Source: Puccinia triticina (lineage: Eukaryota > Basidiomycota > Pucciniomycetes > Pucciniales > Pucciniaceae). From it: a stretch of DNA of 64,000 nt. The position numbers and the translations under genes are program-made. Positions 10,994-18,999 of this stretch are shown piece after piece (the stretch's first letter is position 1; every line of letters begins with the position of its first letter). The notes beneath the pieces were generated by a model. The model worked only from the letters and a program-made list of their open reading frames with translations, did no database searches and had not been told where the DNA came from. Location of the stretch: contig NC_070563.1 in assembly GCF_026914185.1 (NCBI RefSeq), forward strand, positions 5,849,001 to 5,913,000, given 5' to 3'.

Positions 10994-12376
10994 TCATGAA
11001 GAGGTAGGAAGCGGGTCGAGGGCGACAGAGAAATTCTTCAGGGATCGAGAGGCGCCAGGAACGGGAGGGACGGTATTATAGAGCCTGTCCCACCAAGCGG
11101 CGGGAGCAAGCCAGCCCTTCCCGCCCGCCCGGACGAGCTTGGCGGCCCGGATGAGGACCGGGGGTGTCGAGGGGTCCGGGCCGAGACGGAGAGCGACCCG
11201 GTCGAGGGTGCGATCGAAGAGCAGATCGCCCGGCTGCGTGCGCGCCATGCGGCCGCTATGCTGGGTAGCAAAGGCTGCAGCTGTCGGCGTCTCTGGTAGA
11301 TCTACTTCTACTTGGTAGAGCTCACCGTTCAGTTGGATACTCAATGGGTGCTGCAGTTACGCACTCTTCCATCAGTCTTTTTCTCTTTCCTTCAAAACAA
11401 CACCAGACAGAGAGCATAAATGTGCACTGACCTGGTGGCTCATCCCCCGGTATCTTCCCGCTACCTTTGCATAGCTCCAGCTGGGATCGATACGTAGGTC
11501 GAGCGGGGTGATCTTGGGTGCATATGTGACTTTGGAAGGGTCCTGAGGCCACGCCGAAGCCTAGATGAACGCTTGGCCGTCAAAGAGTGTTTTTCAGGGG
11601 AGGGAGAAAGAGAGAGAGATGCTGACGATGTGTGAGTCAATGTTGGGGATGAGCTGGTCAAGGATATCAGCAGCCAGGTCTGCCAGGGCGGCCTCGGCAG
11701 CGGGGTAGCAAGTGGTGGGAGGTAGTGAGAGTGCGTTCTGAGCGAGGATAGCGCCGGTGTCGAAGCCCTTAGGACTGAGTTCCTGGATCGACACCCCCAG
11801 CTCGGGCTCCCCATGGGCCAGCTGCCATTGGATCGGCGCCGCGCCCCGATACCGTGGTAGTAAGGACGGGTGGACGTTCAGCGCTCGTAGATGTCCGAAC
11901 CGGCCAATCATCTCTGCTGGGATCCTGTACGGGAACGATGCACTCAGTAGGATCGGCCCCGGCTGGTGAGCATCATCCTCCAGTCGCGCGAATTCCTCCG
12001 GTATCTTCAGTCAATCACAAAGTCGCCGGTCAATTAAATCATTTACTCAAGTCGGTGCTCGTCGACCACTCACAGACCAGTCCTTGAGCGGGTTCGCCCT
12101 GCCACTATCCGGCCGAGGAAGCGAGTGATGAGGGATGCTGAGTTTCTCGATCAAGTCAAGCAAAGGTGCTATGTAGACAACCACTCCCGGCGTCAGTTCT
12201 CCATTCCTGGGGCTTGCGAAGAACGCTTACACACGTCGGTAGACTTTCTTGAGTCCTCTTCCGGTCTGGCTGCTGGCGGGGATCAGACCATAGATCTTCA
12301 GGGCCCGGTTCCCCTCGACGAGCCGGTTGAGGATCCGTGCCGAGAACGTGTCCGAGCCACAGAAGAGCACCCGCAT
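10994..12376 (-). CDS. FMT1: mitochondrial methionyl-tRNA formyltransferase (5 exons)
   Basis: Transfers a formyl group from 10-formyl-THF to Met-tRNA(fMet) for mitochondrial translation initiation. Exons, leftwards: 12376-12235, 12168-12074, 12004-11627, 11560-11465 and 11350-10994. All phases match, giving about 355 residues, usual for the family. Seen in order: N-terminal Rossmann start RVLFCGSDTFS; the diagnostic core NVHPSLLPRYRGAAPIQW containing the catalytic Asn, His and SLLPR loop, with the downstream Asp in GFDTGAI; the linker YAPKIT with RIDPSW; and the C-terminal OB-like tRNA-binding domain ending with PGDLLFDRTLDR and GWLAPAAWWDRL. The exon 1 donor (GTGTGT) and exon 3 donor (GTCAGC) are weak and chosen by phase. 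The start ATG at 12376 leaves almost no presequence, so an upstream exon encoding the mitochondrial targeting peptide is possible. It is divergent from the gene at 12574. Confidence 0.9.
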
Positions 12377-12573
12377 TGGCCTCGCCCTCACAGCAATCCA
12401 CCGATCGACCAGTGCCGGCGGAGCAGGGCGGAGCTGACCCACAGGTGTCACAGAGCCAGTCACCTGTCCACCTGTCACTGGCAGCAGCTGTCACAAGCAG
12501 TGCTGTCCGCTCCAGTTCCGTATCCGAGCTGCACTCCGACATCAAACATCAATCTACAGAAATACATAGCGAT
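12377..12573. promoter_or_regulatory. putative bidirectional promoter
   Basis: About 200 bp separate the divergent starts of the formyltransferase and the complex I subunit gene. No TATA box is obvious, and the stretch is GC-rich with repeated CACCTGT/ACAGGTG motifs (about 12,440-12,475). Shared regulation of two mitochondrial genes is inferred from the geometry only. Part of the interval may be 5' coding sequence of the formyltransferase. Confidence 0.45.
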
Positions 12574-12991
12574 ATGGTTTACCCTCGAAGGCCCTTCTCA
12601 TCCTCCGCGTATGGTGGCTTCAACCCTCCAATGCCAACACTCTGGCAGAAGACTGCCTCGAAACTACTCGGTACGTATCTCCTCTTGCCAAGCCTCAAAG
12701 TTCGACAAGATACCTTCCTCTGACATCATGACCAAACGATTCAGGCGGGATGATGTGGTTTTTCATGTTTTACCGGATCCGGGAAGATGGTCAACAGGTC
12801 TTTTTGGTAAGCTCTCATCTACCACCATCAACCTCGCCAATCAGCCCCATCTCCTCCCGAAAGCATGAGATGGCCCATCACTAATTCACGTTTCCGACCT
12901 TTGCTCGAACCAGGGAAGACACCCATGGGACCACGGCGCACACGGTGACAAGCTCATACAAGCACATGATGAACCTGATGAGCACAAATGA
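12574..12991 (+). CDS. small complex I accessory subunit, NDUFB2-like (3 exons)
   Basis: This short gene is invisible as a single frame. Exons are 12574-12670, 12745-12806 and 12914-12991. Consensus donors GTACGT and GTAAGC and acceptors TTCAG and ACCAG join in matching phases to a 78-residue protein. The N-terminus is basic and serine-rich (MVYPRRPFSSSA), as in mitochondrial presequences. One transmembrane segment follows, GGMMWFFMFYRIREDG, then a His-rich tail (GRHPWDHGAHGD). The order of a Met-Trp-aromatic membrane segment, Arg and Asp, then Leu-Gly-His/Pro is that of NDUFB2 (AGGG) subunits of NADH:ubiquinone oxidoreductase. This points to an inner-membrane accessory subunit. Family assignment is by motif order and size only. 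The intact three-exon structure makes the gene itself secure. Confidence 0.75.
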
Positions 12992-13585
12992 ATAGACCCG
13001 TCCGTCTCGAAGAACCTGCTCGGATCTTTGATCAGTTTGATGTTTCGAAGTCCCATAACCCAATGTACGCGTGACTGGCACCGGAGCTTGAAGTTGAGCA
13101 TCAGCACAATTAAGGATGCCAATCAGGCAGGCTTGGGCGGCCCACGGGCTAACCCGGCTCAACCCGCTACATAATTGGACAGGCCGAGCCAGGCAGAATC
13201 TGAATTTGCTGTCCGACCCAAACGCGTGAGGCAGACACGGACTGCCCAGCGGCGGGCCAGATATCCAGCGAGCTAGGCTACAGGCCGCCCAACAGTATTA
13301 GAGGCCCACGGGCCAAGGCCAATGAAGTGAAAATAGGCAAGATCTTTCAAATCTCACATTTCTTGTAGTGTAAATACATGAGAGTTGAGACAAGACTGGA
13401 GAATTGTTTTGTGCATCAATTTGAGATATGGGATGAGACTATGTGCAACAGTGAGAGTTGAAACGGCAACTTGCACACTGCTGGGTCAACTGTAAACAGT
13501 TAACATGATACGGGAACTTGAGGGAGGCTTGCAATGTTACTTACTCCAGCCTTTCTCAAAGGGTTTGCTGAACTAAGCTTCAATG
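12992..13585. other. spacer with GGCCC-rich and AT-rich parts, no gene
   Basis: No gene is visible. The part 13,130-13,320 is a degenerate run of GGGCCGA/CGGCCC-type inverted motifs (for example AACCCGGCTCAACCCGC), reminiscent of short hairpin runs elsewhere in the window. The rest is AT-rich without features. Confidence 0.35.
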
Positions 13586-13590
13586 CCCAG

Positions 13591-13703
13591 TGAAGGACTT
13601 CCCGTCAACCTGGGAACTCAGATTTTTCCAGGTTTTGCAGGGAAATCTGGGCTCCCAAATCCCATCTGGGTTTCCAGATCAAAGGGAAGGGAAGTCCTCC
13701 AGT
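13591..13703. mobile_element. MITE of the ACTTCC(C/T)GTCA family
   Basis: The left end GAAGGACTTCCCGTCAACC and right end GGGAAGTCCTCC are inverted repeats flanked by AGT on both sides. The interior has GCAGGGAAATCTGGG, also present in the copy at 41,297-41,463. Length is about 112 bp, non-coding. Confidence 0.7.
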
Positions 13704-14007
13704 GACTGTGCCTAAAACGCAATTATGTGGGGTTATAATTTTTTTGAAGTTTTGTAGTTAAAAAATACAATGAGGAGAAAAACACAAGAGCAAGAAACAA
13801 CATCTATGTACTGGACCAAACACATCCAATCTTGAGGGCACAAGAGCACCTTGGTATTCATTTCATTAAGTTGGCTTCAGTATTTTTCTAACACACACAC
13901 ACCAGTGGAATGAGCTGATTCCAATGCCATAGAAGTGACCGGACTCCGGAGTCATCAAGACAAGATGACCTTTGCAAGTTTGGAGAGAGATGCAAAGTAA
14001 ATTTCAT

Positions 14008-14470
14008 TCATGGTTGACCAACAAGAATATCAAAGTTTTCATTGTCAGTGATGCCAATGTTTCTCTCCTCAAGGTACAAGGCAAGTTCAGCACCAGTTGC
14101 GTTGATCTGAGAGCTGTCTGAAGAACCATTCATGAACTTGAGGGATTGGAAGGTGTTCTCATCAACTTTGTTGGGAAAGGTAGACGTGGTCACTAGAGAG
14201 TTGCCAGGCGCAAAGGAATTCACATACATAGCCCAGAGATCCAAGACACCAGCCCCAAGTTGCAACCTTGCCCAAGAAAGATTTGATGTCTTTGGAAGTA
14301 CGTGTTTCTTCAAGACTGAAGTGGAGGTATCAAACCTTGTCGCAAGGATCAAGTACCAGTCCGATTGCTGCTATTTCTTGCATTGGTTTCCAGAATTTGA
14401 GGACCATCTCCTTCATTGGCTCGATGACGCCGGACAGGCGGTCGTTTTGGAGCCAAGGCAAGAGCATATT
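14008..14470 (-). pseudogene. hAT transposase C-terminal fragment, frameshifted
   Basis: The lower part (14,352 to 14,008) ends with ELALYLEERN and FDIL, the conserved start of the hAT C-terminal dimerisation region. The upper part (about 14,470 to 14,340) reads in a different frame with VIEPMKEMVLKFWKP and IGLVLDPCDK, matching the segment just before it in hAT transposases. A frameshift separates the two, and both the N-terminal DNA-binding region and the terminal WW block are absent. It lies 380 bp upstream of the secreted-protein gene at 14,874. Confidence 0.6.
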
Positions 14471-14479
14471 TGGTGGGCC

Positions 14480-14873
14480 TTGTTATACCAATAGGTATGT
14501 GCATTTGATTCTATTTGATTACTTGGTCGAGTTGCTGTGTCCCGTCTTTTGCCGGTGTGAGCACCCAAGGGGTGTTTCCTGCTTGTTAGATAAAAATATT
14601 ATGTCGTTGTATGATTTTCTTCTTAAAGAATCAAAGAAACTCTTGAAGCAGCAATCTACCATTTCTTTGCAGCATGACCCACGCTTCAGGTAAATATAAA
14701 ACAAGTTTTAGATAAATACATTTGGAATGAAACCTGTTTGCGCAACTTTTGGACCCGGCTGTTGATTTTTGCGAACATCATGATATAAAAGGATCCCATG
14801 AGATCACATGCCGTTTGAACACCAAAGATTCACTTCCGCGAGCCCTGACCAACAACCAATCTTTTGACCAACC
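14480..14873. promoter_or_regulatory. upstream region of secreted-protein gene
   Basis: AT-rich spacer between the hAT relic and the secreted-protein gene. ATATAAAAGGATCC at 14,783-14,796 is a good TATA-like box about 85 bp before the ATG, consistent with a core promoter for the gene at 14,874. Confidence 0.45.
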
Positions 14874-15788
14874 ATGCGGCTTCCTCTTTACTCACTTGTT
14901 TTTGTCTTGATTAGCCAACTCATAGTTGCCACTTACGCGTTCCTGGATGCCCCATCAAAACTTTGGCTTCCCCTCAGTCCCGCGCCAACCAAATTGTTGG
15001 GTGACACCACTACAGGCTTCCACTCATGTATGTCCTTACTGGGTTCACATTATGACAGTGTCCTCCTTCACACCACTCACTTGATCAATTTTCTCTCCTG
15101 TCCCCAAGTCAAAAACCTCCCTCATGAAGAAGCAATTGCTGCTTTCAAAACTCTAACCACCCCATCTGAAGAATTAAAATCCAAACTTCAATCCACAAGC
15201 AAAGCCGTGCGTATGGCAAGGGCGCAAATTCCAAAATCTGATTGGTACCCCGGCGACCGTTACCGCAAAGACCATCGCGCTAAAGTCACCCACCAAGACA
15301 TCCCCATTGCAGAAACCAGCTACCAAGAACTTGAAGAAAACTACCATCAACTTTTAAAAACCAAGTCTGCGTTTAAAAGAACCACAAAAAAACTTATGTC
15401 CCAAGTGTTGTACCATCTTCTGTACGCCCAGTCCATTCCTCTGGAACATCAAGAGGATTGGTGTCGAGAACTCACTAGGGCAGCAATTGACTGCTTTGAG
15501 GGAGAGGGAGCGCTTTCTAATTCAATTATATTTGGTTTTTGCACTCTTCAGCTGAGGAAGCACGACAATGCGGGTTTCACGGCGAAATTGGAGGAAATGG
15601 TGACTCGCATTGCGCCAGAACCACACTGGAAGGACCGGCGCTGCAGTAGAGGCGTCGGATGGGAGCATGGTGCGTCTTTACAACTGAATTTGTTTTTCCT
15701 TCTAGCTGGCATTTACTCACCAAATTCTTATTTCAAAAACAAAAAAACAACTTTCAGAGATTTGGCGCCCCAACCTTGGTTTCTCTGA
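14874..15788 (+). CDS. secreted-protein family member (candidate effector)
   Basis: A single open frame of 304 residues. It begins with a signal peptide: MRLPLYSLVFVLISQLIVA, probable cleavage near TYA-FLD. The mature part has few Cys, a central charged region (about 100-190), the Trp-Cys motif EDWCREL and FCTLQLRKH, and ends LFFLLAGIY plus a tail. It is paralogous to the frameshifted minus-strand copy at 8526-9778. Homology continues past this stop into 15,800-15,850 (TTGTGAGTCATC, AATACACATCA) and then stops abruptly. The exon coding the basic C-terminal part in the other copy is missing here, so this protein is probably truncated, and its last about 25 residues may read through a former intron. 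A TATA-like box lies 80-90 bp upstream. Function unknown; an effector role is inferred. Confidence 0.7.
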   Translation: MRLPLYSLVFVLISQLIVATYAFLDAPSKLWLPLSPAPTKLLGDTTTGFHSCMSLLGSHYDSVLLHTTHLINFLSCPQVKNLPHEEAIAAFKTLTTPSEELKSKLQSTSKAVRMARAQIPKSDWYPGDRYRKDHRAKVTHQDIPIAETSYQELEENYHQLLKTKSAFKRTTKKLMSQVLYHLLYAQSIPLEHQEDWCRELTRAAIDCFEGEGALSNSIIFGFCTLQLRKHDNAGFTAKLEEMVTRIAPEPHWKDRRCSRGVGWEHGASLQLNLFFLLAGIYSPNSYFKNKKTTFRDLAPQPWFL

Positions 15789-15850
15789 ATATTTTTGTGA
15801 GTCATCGAAAATACACATCATGAAACAAAGGAGAACTGACATTGCCACTC

Positions 15851-16190
15851 TGATCATGTTTTATATTAGGGGGCTTCAAAATTGATCCAGGAAGCGTTCC
15901 AGGTCCAAACTCCAGGAAAACCAAAACACAGCCAAAAAATAATTCCTGGAGGTTCTACATTGAGACCCCCAGAAAGAGGAACTTCCTGCATTTGAACCCA
16001 GGAGAACAAGACCTGGAAATGATTATCAGTTTTAACATGTTTTGTCCCATGCCTTTGGGGTCCCCAAAGGACCAGCTCCTTCCCCCCCACGCAACCACAA
16101 GTTGATCTGACCTCATTGGACTTTCTCGTACATTTTTTTTTTCATCAGCAGTTTCAAATTAGCTCAAACTGCAACAATTCCGACTACTCT
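15851..16190. other. repeat-like spacer between secreted gene and hairpin run
   Basis: The interval starts where homology to the paralogous secreted gene ends. It contains paired motifs GATCCAGGAAGC, CTGGAGTT and CTCCAGGAAAAC, CCTGGAGG and CCAGGAGAAC that resemble the ACTTCC-type MITE interiors, but I cannot define exact ends. No gene. Confidence 0.35.
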
Positions 16191-16194
16191 AATT

Positions 16195-16347
16195 GCTGTC
16201 GACCGGGAGGGACTTTCCCTGTCAACAGCCATATAAGGCAGTTGACCGGGCGAAGTCCCTCCCGGATGACTGCTTGATATGGCTGTCGGCCGGGAGGGAC
16301 TCCTCCTGGTCAACTCTTGTATGTATGTGGTTGTCGACCGGGAGGTA
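16195..16347. repeat. run of short inverted repeats, GTCGACCGGGAGGGAC type
   Basis: Four imperfect copies of GTCGACCGGGAGGGACT alternate with inverted forms (AGTCCCTCCCGG) and GCCATATAAGGCAG/CTGCTTGATATGGC pairs over 150 bp. Copies of the motif continue beyond the copia element at 22,345-22,370 (CTGGTCGACTGCC, TTATATGGCTG), showing that the retrotransposon landed inside this pre-existing repeat. Confidence 0.7.
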
Positions 16348-16352
16348 CTGCT

Positions 16353-16487
16353 TGTTGTGACATAGATGTCACATGCATCTCCCGGACTCGCCGCAGCACG
16401 ACCAGTACTCCTCATCCGGGGACAATCCCGGGTTGAGGAGATAAACTACGTGGAATATAGAGTCAACCAGCGAGCCATACCTGAATA
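16353..16487 (+). repeat. copia 5' LTR (135 bp)
   Basis: Begins TGTTGTGACATAGATGTCAC and ends CATACCTGAATA. It is unusually short and ends in ATA rather than the common CA. A perfect inverted repeat TGACAT-AGATGTCA lies at the start, and CTCCTCATCCGGGG/CCCGGGTTGAGGAG forms a second hairpin in the middle. Confidence 0.92.
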
Positions 16488-16498
16488 GGTTATGAGCC
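16488..16498 (+). other. primer-binding site, initiator tRNA-Met anticodon arm
   Basis: Immediately after the LTR lies GGTTATGAGCC, the exact complement of GGCTCATAACC, the anticodon stem-loop of eukaryotic initiator tRNA-Met. This is the half-tRNA priming arrangement known from Drosophila copia, rather than priming from the tRNA 3' end. Confidence 0.75.
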
Positions 16499-17007
16499 TT
16501 TAATCTCGACTACAAGGGACGCCGACCTCGACCACAAAACTGTGTCTACAACCTCACCTCATAGGCCGGCGATTCGACCCGACGGTTTCATCTTCTCGAC
16601 CGGTAGTCCAGTCTAGGGCGTAATCGACCGTTACCGGGAAGATCTGCGTTACTTGCTGTAACGCTGTGGGGTGCTCAGGGATAAGTAGACCCGTTTTTCC
16701 CTTCTTTTCTCTGAACGGTGACAATAGGCCTACCTAATTAAGCTAAGCGGACTAGCCATCCTGCTTATTAAGGTGTGGTGGCCCCATTTACCTGTGCAGA
16801 AAAGGAAAGCTTGGAGTCACTGTTCTACTCCCTCTTTTCCTCCTTCCTCTCTTAGACTCTGAGCATTCCATAGTGTTGCGGTGAGTAATTCCTTTCTTCC
16901 TACCTCGACCTACGACCCAATTTCCTTTTTTTTTCAATCTCTATCCTTTTTGACCGGCAAAAATGTCTTGACAAAACTCGCATTCCGACAATGGACAGGA
17001 CGATTTT
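16499..17007 (+). other. copia leader (5' untranslated region)
   Basis: Leader between the primer site and Gag, without a long frame. The in-frame TGA at 16,969 limits the gag start. The sequence TACTTGCTGTAACGCTGTGG near 16,650 has a diverged match near 8,330. Confidence 0.55.
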
Positions 17008-18999
17008 GTGCCGGATGGTGTTCTCCGGATGGGTACTCTATTCGACTTGGTTGCGGGATCTGCAACAGGGAACAGGGGGGCGGACAACACTATTTGGGCG
17101 TCGACATCTGGCCTCCGACCACCAATTGTGCCACCGGCGACTGGCCCAGCAATCAATCAAACGAGGAACGTGCCCCCTCACCTCAATCAAACTGCGGCGG
17201 CTGGGACGAACAATCAGGGGATTGCTGGGGCAACAGGCAATCTGAATCGGACGCAGCAAGATTTCCTTGCAGCCAAACTTCAACTCGAGCAAGCCAAACT
17301 GGTCAGTCAAACGGCCAAGCTCATCAACGATCGCTGGACCGACGATAAACGTTTGGCGGCCAACGGCAACAATATGGCACAATGGCTTCATGAGTTGCAA
17401 GAAGTAGGGAACGGACACATGTCGAGCGGGGATTTCTTTTTCAAGCCGATCAACAACGTCATCTTTGAGAAAATTGCACGTATGGTCGTCCTCAAAGGGG
17501 TGCACCAATTGCTGGTGTCTGATTTGCAGCGGATGAAGACTGCAATTGAGATGCTCTCTTATCTCAAAAAGAAGTTTTCAGTTATCTCTCGGGCGGCTCA
17601 GTTCAACGTCTGGAACAAATTTCTCAACTTCTTGGTCGACGATTCGGACGGTGTCGGCATGTCTTCTTCGATGAGGAATCTCTACACGGAGTGGAACAAC
17701 CTGAACGTTCGGATACACTCTGACGCTTTCTTTGGGTTCATTTTTCAACGAGCCATCATGCGTTCATCTGTGCCGTTCAAGAAAGATTTCGAGCAGAGGA
17801 TTGAGAATGTGATGCAAAACGATGAGTCAAAGAGTGTCCCAAAATTCGACACTCTTGTCAACACCTTCGATATCTGCAAGAAACAGCACGCAGATTCGAC
17901 AACATCGGAAACCTCCCTCTCGACTGCAGCGGCACCCTTGGTCCTAATGGCGACGAGCGGGGAAGATGATTTTGATTTCGAAGCGTTCTTAGCCGATGTA
18001 CCTGAAGAAAACTGGCCGGATGCTTTGGATTTCTACGCGGCGACGGCGCACCGCTGCTGGCAATGTGGAGCCGCCGATCACTACCTTCGAGACTGCCCTC
18101 AACGCGTGAAGCCGAACCAAATCAATAAGCGACTTCGTGGACCGGGTGTTTCACCGTTTCCTCTGCCAGCGAATCGCACTCAAGCCACTTTTGTGGGCTC
18201 CCTCTACACTCAGCCAGCTCAACAAACACCAAACGGTCCTGCTGTCTCCCGAGCTCTTCCCCCCATGTCCCAACATCAAGTCCAGGCTAAACGGTTAGCC
18301 GATCTCTACCGCCCGAGGTATACCAGCTCCGGCAACCGGCAGCCAAACTCTTCGACCTCAATCAGCCATTCCGCCAGCTCAGCCGGGGGGGGAGGAGCAT
18401 TGGCTCAACTCCTGGAAATCGGAGACGTCCCAGACGACCTGGACCAACTGGATTTCAAAAACATGGCCTTAGGAGAAGATGTGGTAAGTCTTCCAGCCAT
18501 TTTTGATACCGGTGCATCCCATCACTTCACTGGGATGCGCCAACTGCTTCACAATTTCAAAGCATTGTCTAAGCCTATGCCGCTCTTGGTAGCTACCGCC
18601 GCCAACCGATCTTTCATCATGGGTGTGGGGGAACTCCACTTCCTAGAACCTAGCGGACGGCTTATTGTCCTTCGCGGAGTCCTTTATTGTAAGGATGCTC
18701 GGTCTACGCTCATATCCATGGCGGCTTTGCGTAAAGCTGACGCATTGGTGTTTTACGACAACGACAGAGACGTTTTTGATGTCTACTCCAAGGGTGGTGT
18801 ATTTGCGTTCGCCTGTATTTGTAGAGACTGTAAAATGAAGATGTGTCTGGTGAGAGTCGAACTCACGACCTCAGCTATGCTGAGACACATACTAGAGTGC
18901 TGCCTTTACCAACTAGGCTACAGACGCTTGTGGCTGCCAGCTGGGTGGTTGGTTGGTAGTGCTCATGGGTCGATCCAACAGCCCTCCATACTGTGGTGA
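17008..18999 (+). CDS. copia Gag-protease polyprotein part
   Basis: A frame of 663 codons opens after a TGA at 16,969. The first in-frame ATG is at 17,029; the codon at 17,008 is GTG, so the true start may lie at 17,029. Gag: the capsid-like region is followed by one CCHC zinc knuckle, CWQCGAADHYLRDC (near 18,055-18,096), which binds element RNA. Protease: the active site IFDTGASHHF lies near 18,500-18,530 and the domain runs to about 18,800. The last 60 or so codons (from CKMKMCLV) translate an antisense tRNA-like sequence and are probably not native. Frame is lost relative to the integrase part that begins at 18,993. Confidence 0.85.
   Translation: MPDGVLRMGTLFDLVAGSATGNRGADNTIWASTSGLRPPIVPPATGPAINQTRNVPPHLNQTAAAGTNNQGIAGATGNLNRTQQDFLAAKLQLEQAKLVSQTAKLINDRWTDDKRLAANGNNMAQWLHELQEVGNGHMSSGDFFFKPINNVIFEKIARMVVLKGVHQLLVSDLQRMKTAIEMLSYLKKKFSVISRAAQFNVWNKFLNFLVDDSDGVGMSSSMRNLYTEWNNLNVRIHSDAFFGFIFQRAIMRSSVPFKKDFEQRIENVMQNDESKSVPKFDTLVNTFDICKKQHADSTTSETSLSTAAAPLVLMATSGEDDFDFEAFLADVPEENWPDALDFYAATAHRCWQCGAADHYLRDCPQRVKPNQINKRLRGPGVSPFPLPANRTQATFVGSLYTQPAQQTPNGPAVSRALPPMSQHQVQAKRLADLYRPRYTSSGNRQPNSSTSISHSASSAGGGGALAQLLEIGDVPDDLDQLDFKNMALGEDVVSLPAIFDTGASHHFTGMRQLLHNFKALSKPMPLLVATAANRSFIMGVGELHFLEPSGRLIVLRGVLYCKDARSTLISMAALRKADALVFYDNDRDVFDVYSKGGVFAFACICRDCKMKMCLVRVELTTSAMLRHILECCLYQLGYRRLWLPAGWLVGSAHGSIQQPSILW
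18842..18927 (-). tRNA. tRNA-like sequence inside copia, probably non-functional
   Basis: On the minus strand, acceptor arms GCGTCTG and CAGACAC pair with one mismatch. A 4-bp D stem (GCCT/AGGC) follows with a consensus A box TAGCCTAGTTGG. The T arm is perfect (GTGAG-TTCGACT-CTCAC), containing the B box. The anticodon region GCAC-TCTAGTAT-GTGT resembles tRNA-Thr(AGT) but has a short stem and one base too few for a normal loop. An inserted hairpin CTCAGC-ATA-GCTGAG takes the place of the variable loop. TTTT follows downstream (CATTTTAC). I therefore call it tRNA-derived and likely a pseudo-tRNA. It is antisense to the gag-pol frame and sits at the frame break. Confidence 0.55.

Noticed and set aside
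18960..18985. Second tRNA-like B box (GGGTCGATCC) just beyond the copia tRNA-like sequence
   Set aside because: No A box or closing arms at the right spacing.
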